In this document: piece after piece, positions 22,229 to 26,419 of the stretch | Layout: every line of letters starts with the position of its first letter | How positions within the stretch are numbered: position 1 is the stretch's first letter | Virus record (IMG/VR): IMGVR_UViG_3300049810_000231 | Span: 1-26,419 of that record | Origin: a virus | Strand: one strand, 5' to 3' | DNA: 26,419 nt | Program-made: the position numbers and the translations under genes | The notes under the pieces: model-generated | The model's input: the letters and a program-made list of their open reading frames with translations, nothing else | The model's database searches: none | Told to the model about the DNA's origin: nothing

Positions 22229-22257
22229 ATAATATCACATTGTGTCGATGCTGTCAA
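22229..22257 (-). promoter_or_regulatory. Sigma70-like promoter of the 22198-20401 gene block
   Basis: -35 TTGACA (22257-22252), 17-bp spacer, -10 TATTAT (22234-22229) preceded by TGTGA (extended -10). The 17 bases at 22251-22267 are identical to those at the 23205-23233 promoter. Confidence 0.85.
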
Positions 22258-22267
22258 CACGTTTCTG

Positions 22268-22570
22268 TTAAAAAGATGCAATTAATTTAACTAAATTGTT
22301 AATTAAAAACATCAGACCTACACCATTAAGTAGTATTAGTGCTCTATCTTGCCATATAATAGACACCCATAACCATAGAGCAATACCACTAATAGATAGG
22401 TATAGATCATATATTTGCATACCTTCTACGCCCCTAATGGACATAGCAATTAATACAAACGCACTTGCAACCCACTTTAAATACCAATCTAGTGTATACT
22501 TGGGAGTTGCACTCTTAAAAATTCGTTTTGAGTTTTCCAACTCATTTTTGTTAAATTCAGGCACTGACAT
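22268..22570 (-). CDS. 100-aa membrane protein, DUF6552-like
   Basis: N-terminal 25 residues are soluble; then YTLDWYLKWVASAFVLIAMS, RGVEGMQIYDLYLSISGIAL, WLWVSIIWQDRALILLNGVG and a final hydrophobic stretch. This order (LDWYLKW..., R-G-x-E-G, IYDL, W-x-x-DRA-ILLN-VG) is what I remember for the DUF6552 membrane proteins of marine phages. About three spans. Function unknown. The stop lies 11 nt before the -35 of the next promoter. Confidence 0.65.
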   Translation of the reverse strand: MSVPEFNKNELENSKRIFKSATPKYTLDWYLKWVASAFVLIAMSIRGVEGMQIYDLYLSISGIALWLWVSIIWQDRALILLNGVGLMFLINNLVKLIASF

Positions 22571-22578
22571 ATAATCCT

Positions 22579-22968
22579 TTAGTAAGCATGACTATAACCA
22601 TGACACAACACACTATGGTCATGCCCATAACGTACATCTGTCTTTTTAAATAATTCAAGGGCTCTTTTAGCGGCCCATTGATCCTCAAATTTCTTTCCAC
22701 CAATGTGAACTAGAAACTCTTCAGAATCATTATAAGGACGATTGCCTTTCCAATCATATAGAGTAAAGTATGATGATTCAACACCAAACTCATCTTCAAC
22801 TTCGTATTCAATTACAAACTCAAATGTACATTTTCCATCGCCTGAGATGTATTCCTCAGGTTGGCCAAACATTTCAATTAGATCATTATAAGATGCAGTC
22901 ATTTCACCTTGTCGGCTAGAGCCACATCCATCATTGGTTGAGGGATAATATGTTACACGAGTAGTCAT
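22579..22968 (-). CDS. 129-aa conserved phage protein of unknown function
   Basis: Acidic, soluble. It contains MTASYNDLIEMFGQPEEYISGDGKCTFEFVIEYE, then FTLYDWKGNRP and FLVHIGGKK, an order (YxDLxExFGxP, xIYDWK, HIGG) I associate with a small hypothetical family frequent in marine phages. The C-terminus has HDHSVLCHGYSHAY, four His and a Cys in 14 residues, which could bind a metal. Overlaps the previous stop by 1 nt (TAATG). Confidence 0.7.
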   Translation of the reverse strand: MTTRVTYYPSTNDGCGSSRQGEMTASYNDLIEMFGQPEEYISGDGKCTFEFVIEYEVEDEFGVESSYFTLYDWKGNRPYNDSEEFLVHIGGKKFEDQWAAKRALELFKKTDVRYGHDHSVLCHGYSHAY

Positions 22969-23174
22969 TACGCTACCTCCATCAAATAAAGTTCTGCCTG
23001 TTGAGGCGTTGCAAAATACCCAGACAGTCTGTCATAGGGCTCGGTACCAACCGAAGTGGTTCCGTCACTCCAGTAGTATTCTACCTCACATGACTGGCCA
23101 ATGTAATAACCAGCAGCTGACTGCATGACCTTTGGCTCTGAAACACTCAATAATTTATCATCATTCATACTCAT
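22968..23174 (-). CDS. 68-aa phage protein of unknown function
   Basis: The core VMQSAAGYYIGQSCEVEY then EPYDRLSGYFATPQQAELYL resembles small hypothetical proteins that I recall from marine T4-like phages (SAAGxYIG, PYxRxSxYF). First gene behind the promoter at 23205-23233; AAGGAG ribosome site. The stop is shared with the next start (TAATG). Confidence 0.7.
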   Translation of the reverse strand: MSMNDDKLLSVSEPKVMQSAAGYYIGQSCEVEYYWSDGTTSVGTEPYDRLSGYFATPQQAELYLMEVA

Positions 23175-23204
23175 AATATACTCCTTAATTCACTTTATGT
23201 AACC

Positions 23205-23233
23205 ATTATAACACTATTTTGAAGGGCTGTCAA
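23205..23233 (-). promoter_or_regulatory. Sigma70-like promoter of the 23174-22268 gene group
   Basis: -35 TTGACA (23233-23228), 17-bp spacer, -10 TATAAT (23210-23205) preceded by TGT (extended -10). A consensus-strength promoter. The 17 bases 23227-23243 recur exactly at 22251-22267. Confidence 0.9.
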
Positions 23234-23252
23234 CACGTTTCTGCAATTATTT

Positions 23253-23681
23253 TTAATTATTTTTCGGCCAACATTTATTGTATAATTTCTCTTCAAGCCT
23301 GAAAGCTTCACGTTCCCATGGTTGGTTTTCATATTTCCAACCCTCTGCATTACGACCTTTCCATACACGAGAGCCGTATGAATTTAACTCCCCTCGGAAG
23401 TATTGTTTTGCATGCACCATTTCATGGGCTATTGTCTGCATCATTTGTTCAAAGGGAAGTGGATTACCCTCTTCAGTACGAGAGATTTGTATATCACAGT
23501 ATCCCTTTTTCATATCACCCCAACACAAGCCTTGAGCATCTTCTTCAAGCTGTGTTTTAAAGTTAAGAAAGATCACCTTAGAATGCATACGGTTAATACC
23601 GAGTTCCTTACATAGGTTACCAATATAGGTTACAATCTTGGCTTTGTTTTTCATTCGTCCTTTCATAACGAGTAATGGCAT
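23253..23681 (-). CDS. SprT-like zinc metalloprotease
   Basis: 142 aa. Residues 86-90 are HEMVH in the context TIAHEMVHAKQYFRGEL, the HExxH zinc site of SprT-like and related minimal zincins. A Glu-rich segment about 33 residues later (NQPWEREAFRLEE) can supply the third ligand. An N-terminal helical part and GYCDIQISRTE strand precede it. Related host and phage proteins act on DNA-bound proteins or are of unknown target; a role in protein turnover during infection is inference. It starts 5 nt after the upstream gene with a GAGG ribosome site. A later ATG (codon 10) has AAGGA before it and is possible. Confidence 0.75.
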   Translation of the reverse strand: MPLLVMKGRMKNKAKIVTYIGNLCKELGINRMHSKVIFLNFKTQLEEDAQGLCWGDMKKGYCDIQISRTEEGNPLPFEQMMQTIAHEMVHAKQYFRGELNSYGSRVWKGRNAEGWKYENQPWEREAFRLEEKLYNKCWPKNN

Positions 23682-23686
23682 ATTTA

Positions 23687-23869
23687 CTACCTCTTAAGTT
23701 TTACAAAACGTCTACGGGATTTACTGAATTGCTTCATGGGAGATTTAAACCAAATCTCCTCACGAGTTCCAGTCTTGACATATCCTGCCAAGTGACCTGC
23801 ATCATTAACGATGTAGGTATGATTGGGAGTTGAATCCCCCCAATCAGTGATTTCTTTTAAGTACTGCAT
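23687..23869 (-). CDS. 60-aa conserved phage protein of unknown function
   Basis: Start chosen at the ATG that overlaps the preceding stop (TAATG); an upstream ATG would add 12 residues inside the neighbour. The sequence MQYLKEITDWGDSTPNHTYI, then VNDAGHLAGYVK, IWFKSPMKQFSKSRRRFVKL resembles a small family I remember from marine phages (PNHTYxV, LxAYxKxGT, KSPxxFxKxxRxFVKxK). Basic C-terminus. Function unknown. Confidence 0.7.
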   Translation of the reverse strand: MQYLKEITDWGDSTPNHTYIVNDAGHLAGYVKTGTREEIWFKSPMKQFSKSRRRFVKLKR

Positions 23870-24141
23870 TATGCTGCACTCAATAATGATGGAGCAACTT
23901 TCCAAAGACCAGTCATTGTTTCAACCTTGATGTTTTTGGGCATTATCTTGATTACCTTACCGGTCACTTTCTGACCTCTTGAAGTAAAGAATACAGAGTC
24001 ACCTACCGAAAATTGTGCTTTGGCTGAGGCCTGTTTAATAGAACGTAATACCTTCATTCGGGCATTAAACACTGGGATTAATGCATTCATTGACTCTAGG
24101 TCTAGGCCGTTAATTTCTTTGATTAGGTTATTCATAGTCAT
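23869..24141 (-). CDS. 90-aa protein with an SH3/KOW-like domain
   Basis: Start at the ATG at 24141, which has GAGAG 6 nt upstream; the ATG 7 codons earlier would leave a leader of only a few bases. The N-terminal 45 residues are helical (NLIKEINGLDLESMNALIPV). Residues about 48-85 (FSVGDSVFFTSRGQKVTGKV, then KVET and LWKVAPSLL) look like a small SH3-type barrel, as in KOW domains, often found in nucleic-acid-associated proteins. First gene behind the promoter at 24177-24204. Confidence 0.7.
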   Translation of the reverse strand: MTMNNLIKEINGLDLESMNALIPVFNARMKVLRSIKQASAKAQFSVGDSVFFTSRGQKVTGKVIKIMPKNIKVETMTGLWKVAPSLLSAA

Positions 24142-24176
24142 ATTTTCTCTCACTTGTTTCATTAATTTATGGTACC

Positions 24177-24204
24177 ATTATATCACATTTAGAGCATATG
24201 TAAA
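24177..24204 (-). promoter_or_regulatory. Sigma70-like promoter of the SprT-like gene group
   Basis: -35 TTTACA (24204-24199) preceded by GCGTG as in the other promoters (ACGTG), 16-bp spacer, -10 TATAAT (24182-24177) preceded by TGTGA. Confidence 0.8.
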
Positions 24205-24285
24205 CACGCTAAGTAAAAATAATTGCATTTTTTTATATTATTTTGGAATATGTAACATATTTGTCACACATTTTGGTTATAAGGG

Positions 24286-26121
24286 CTATGGTGCGTATAT
24301 TTTAATACGCTCTTTCTTACCTTTAACCGTTATATCACCTATTGGTCTCGGTTTAAAGTCGGTAAGTTGTTCCATTGTGAAACTGGAGATGATGGTTGGA
24401 CAGTTGATGTACTCTCCTCTTGCTGCTGTGGCTTCGAGTCTTGCGGCAAGGTTGACTGCGTCTCCGATGACAGAGTAATCAAACCGAGACTCACTACCCA
24501 TATTACCAACAATGCAATCGCCAGTATTGATGCCAGTTCCAACATTGATGGGGGGTAAACCCTGTTCTTTATATTTTCGTCTAAGTTCATCTGTTTTTGC
24601 CTCTATTTCAAGAGCTGATTTAACAGCCATATCTGCGTGATTTGGACAGTCTAATGGTGCGTTCCAGAATGCCATTATACAGTCGCCCATATATTTATCT
24701 ATTGTTCCACCATTATTCATAATTATTTTAGTCATATTATCCAAGAAATCATTGATTAGTAATACAAGTCCTTCTGGATCGTCGTTGTTTTTATAGTGCT
24801 CTGATACTGGAGTGAATCCACATATATCCATAAACAAGAAAGTCATCTCTCTACGCTCACCCCCGAGCTTTAATAATTCAGGACTCTTCTGCAATAGATA
24901 TACCTGCCTAGGATCAAGGTATGTTTCAAATTGTTTCTTTATCTGTTGCCTTAAAACAAACTGTTTATAGAAATTATTGAACGCGGCTGAGGTAAAGGTT
25001 ATTATATATAATATTAAGGTACTTAAAGGGGACAACAGTATACTGTAGCTCTGCCATATATAAATAAATCCACCTACAACAACACTTGAAAGGATCAAGA
25101 ATGTGGTACCTGAAATCCATATCGGAAGATAATATACTGCCACCACAATCAGTATCGAACCCACTATCATACTCACTATCTCTAGTATATCGGCCCACAA
25201 AGGACGAGTTATCTGAGTACCATCAACGATGGTCTGAATGGCAGAAGCCTGTAATGAATGTGCAGACTTCATACCACTTGGAGTTGGAATCTGTGATGCC
25301 AAGCCAGAAGCAGTTAAACCAATCAGTACAGATTTCCCCATTAGATTTGGTAACTCACTGGACCCGTAGTTTATTTCCGTAAACTTAATATTAGGATTTA
25401 ACCAGATTTGCCCTTGATTGCCTGTTGGTATTTGAAAGGGCCTAAGTATAATTTCTTCAATACCTGTATCATTTACCTTAACGGTATATGACGGCTTATT
25501 CTGCATAACTCTTATAGTCTCCAAACTAAATGACGGATAGAGTTGATTATTAATTTGAGATAGTAGTGGTATTCTTCTTGCAACACCATCTATTTCAGGC
25601 ATTGCATTAATTAATCCATGGCCCCAAGCTCCTTCTTCTAATGCAGGTATATTGGTAACCAATCCATCATAACGTACTACCCAATCCATTGGGTCTCCAG
25701 TACCAAATACTGCTGAACCAACATAAGGCGCAGTAGAGCTTCTACCACTTGGGTCTGCATCTTGTGATAATATAATACCATTATCTTTAATCCAAGATGC
25801 GAATACTTCATCACCACCGAATCTATCGGCCTCTGGGTACATGATAGTGAATCCAATCATTCCAGCACCAGCGTTACGCAAGTCAGAAATCATCTGTGCA
25901 TATATATGTCGTGGGAATGGGTATTGGCCGTGAACGCCTAAAGTTTCTTCTGATATATTTAACAATACAATATCATTTGACTTTGTTTCTTCTATAGATG
26001 TTATGTATTGATCAAAGACTGTAAGCCTTAATTGCTGTAGAAATGAAGGATCAGATACTCTTATTACAACACCTAGTATCACAATGGCCAGAGTAGCCCA
26101 TATAGAAGTTATGTATTTCAT
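24286..26121 (-). CDS. CHASE2-domain membrane adenylate cyclase
   Basis: 611 aa from the ATG that overlaps the curlin-like stop (TAATG). Order: membrane span about 5-22; CHASE2 sensor about 25-305 outside the membrane (DIVLLNISEETL, QYPFPRHIYAQMISDL, GAGMIGFTIMYPEADRFGGD, GDPMDWVVRYDG, GKSVLIGLTASG); three spans (about 311-333, 338-356, 361-381); class III cyclase domain about 425-606. The catalytic set is complete: metal Asp432 (MDICGF) and Asp480 (KYMGD), ATP-specifying Lys476 and Asp548 (RFDYSVIGD), and Asn557/Arg561 (NLAARLE). So it should make cAMP as a homodimer under control of the sensor. This architecture is common in bacteria (often beside FecR), but I know no phage example. Intact, without frameshift. 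Confidence 0.93.
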   Translation of the reverse strand: MKYITSIWATLAIVILGVVIRVSDPSFLQQLRLTVFDQYITSIEETKSNDIVLLNISEETLGVHGQYPFPRHIYAQMISDLRNAGAGMIGFTIMYPEADRFGGDEVFASWIKDNGIILSQDADPSGRSSTAPYVGSAVFGTGDPMDWVVRYDGLVTNIPALEEGAWGHGLINAMPEIDGVARRIPLLSQINNQLYPSFSLETIRVMQNKPSYTVKVNDTGIEEIILRPFQIPTGNQGQIWLNPNIKFTEINYGSSELPNLMGKSVLIGLTASGLASQIPTPSGMKSAHSLQASAIQTIVDGTQITRPLWADILEIVSMIVGSILIVVAVYYLPIWISGTTFLILSSVVVGGFIYIWQSYSILLSPLSTLILYIITFTSAAFNNFYKQFVLRQQIKKQFETYLDPRQVYLLQKSPELLKLGGERREMTFLFMDICGFTPVSEHYKNNDDPEGLVLLINDFLDNMTKIIMNNGGTIDKYMGDCIMAFWNAPLDCPNHADMAVKSALEIEAKTDELRRKYKEQGLPPINVGTGINTGDCIVGNMGSESRFDYSVIGDAVNLAARLEATAARGEYINCPTIISSFTMEQLTDFKPRPIGDITVKGKKERIKIYAP

Positions 26122-26419
26122 TAATCTTGCGTCACACTTACAGCACAACCACCAACCGTCATGCATGTTTGCGATAAGTTATATGTCTGTGATGTAGTAC
26201 TCATTTGTTTTAATGTTAAGTCTGTTCCATATAATCCATCAAGCGTTATGGTTGCAGTATGACTCGTATTATTTCCTTTTTGACGAACAAATACATCATT
26301 ATAATCATTATAAATTGTTAAATTTAGATTTTTAGCACCATCACTTTGTTGTTTGACTTGAACCTTATTACCATCTCCAGCTAGATGCAAATCAAAACTA
26401 TGACCTGTTGTAGACCCTT
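26121..26419 (-). CDS. Curlin-repeat (CsgA/CsgB-like) protein, N-terminus outside window
   Basis: The frame is open through the right edge, so at least 98 C-terminal residues are seen. Units of about 22-25 residues carry the curlin pattern of alternating polar and hydrophobic residues with Q and N at fixed places: GDGNKVQVKQQSDG, then YNDVFVRQKGNNTSHTATI, then GTDLTLKQMSTTSQTYNLSQ. The end (CMTVGGCAVSVTQD) has a Cys pair. Such repeats form extracellular amyloid. Host interaction, surface coating or virion function are all possible; the signal peptide cannot be seen. Curli-related genes are recalled from marine phages, but pairing with a cyclase is not. The stop overlaps the cyclase start. Confidence 0.75.
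   Translation of the reverse strand, partial: GSTTGHSFDLHLAGDGNKVQVKQQSDGAKNLNLTIYNDYNDVFVRQKGNNTSHTATITLDGLYGTDLTLKQMSTTSQTYNLSQTCMTVGGCAVSVTQD

Noticed and set aside
24251-24268. Inverted repeat TGTAACATATTTGTCACA near the cyclase gene, resembling a cAMP-CRP site
   Set aside because: The TGTGA-type half sites are 8 bp apart instead of 6 and one arm is mismatched. It lies downstream of the cyclase, about 45 bp upstream of the next promoter. Too weak to claim.
25059-25066. TATAAATA on the plus strand inside the cyclase gene
   Set aside because: It encodes part of a membrane span and no plus-strand gene follows.
1-26419. tRNA genes, CRISPR arrays, insertion sequences, attachment sites or integrase
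   Set aside because: None was seen on reading through both strands; the gaps between genes are all short and accounted for by promoters, hairpins or leaders.

Overview
The window is a piece of an AT-rich genome of a T4-like contractile-tailed phage. Almost every long gene has a recognisable T4 counterpart (gp4, 5, 6, 8, 25, 26, 27, 29, 32, 33, 48, 53, 59, DsbA). T4-type late promoters (TATAAATA) precede several of the structural genes. The DUF4815 tail protein, the curlin-like protein and several small proteins of a marine-phage type suggest a marine myovirus of the cyanophage/pelagimyophage kind. The host cannot be fixed from this window.

Layout. (1) 1-12063, minus strand: one late baseplate operon, transcribed in the order gp48 tube cap, gp53, gp27-like hub, gp5 hub/spike, gp25, gp6, a gp7-position protein, gp8, and a DUF4815 protein that runs off the left edge. 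(2) 12116-16917, plus strand: a divergent late operon with gp4 head completion protein, an unidentified conserved protein, a tail-tube-fold protein, gp26, a hidden -1 frame extension of gp26 (14557-14754), two small membrane proteins and a gp29-like tape measure. The two operons start from late promoters that face each other across 12074-12115. (3) 16921-20344, minus strand: the unit promoter, 395-aa unknown protein, gp33, DsbA, gp59, second promoter, gp32, terminator with UUCG loop. (4) 20346-24204, minus strand: a block of small genes, mostly unknown, read from sigma70-like promoters (TTGACA or TTTACA, 16-17 bp, TGTGNTATAAT); it includes a SprT-like zinc protease. (5) 24286-26419, minus strand: a CHASE2-sensor adenylate cyclase whose start overlaps the stop of a curlin-repeat protein that runs off the right edge.

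The most interesting items are: the curlin/CHASE2-adenylate-cyclase gene pair, which is unexpected in a phage; a U7 slippery site that would fuse gp26 to a 65-residue C-terminal extension in the manner of lambda G/GT tail chaperones; a 20-bp late-promoter-plus-start sequence shared exactly by two genes on opposite strands that would give leaderless mRNAs; and a 14-bp hairpin, probably the terminator of the small-gene block, with a perfect late promoter in its loop aimed antisense into that block. Function assignments rest on remembered family sequences and synteny; no database search was possible.
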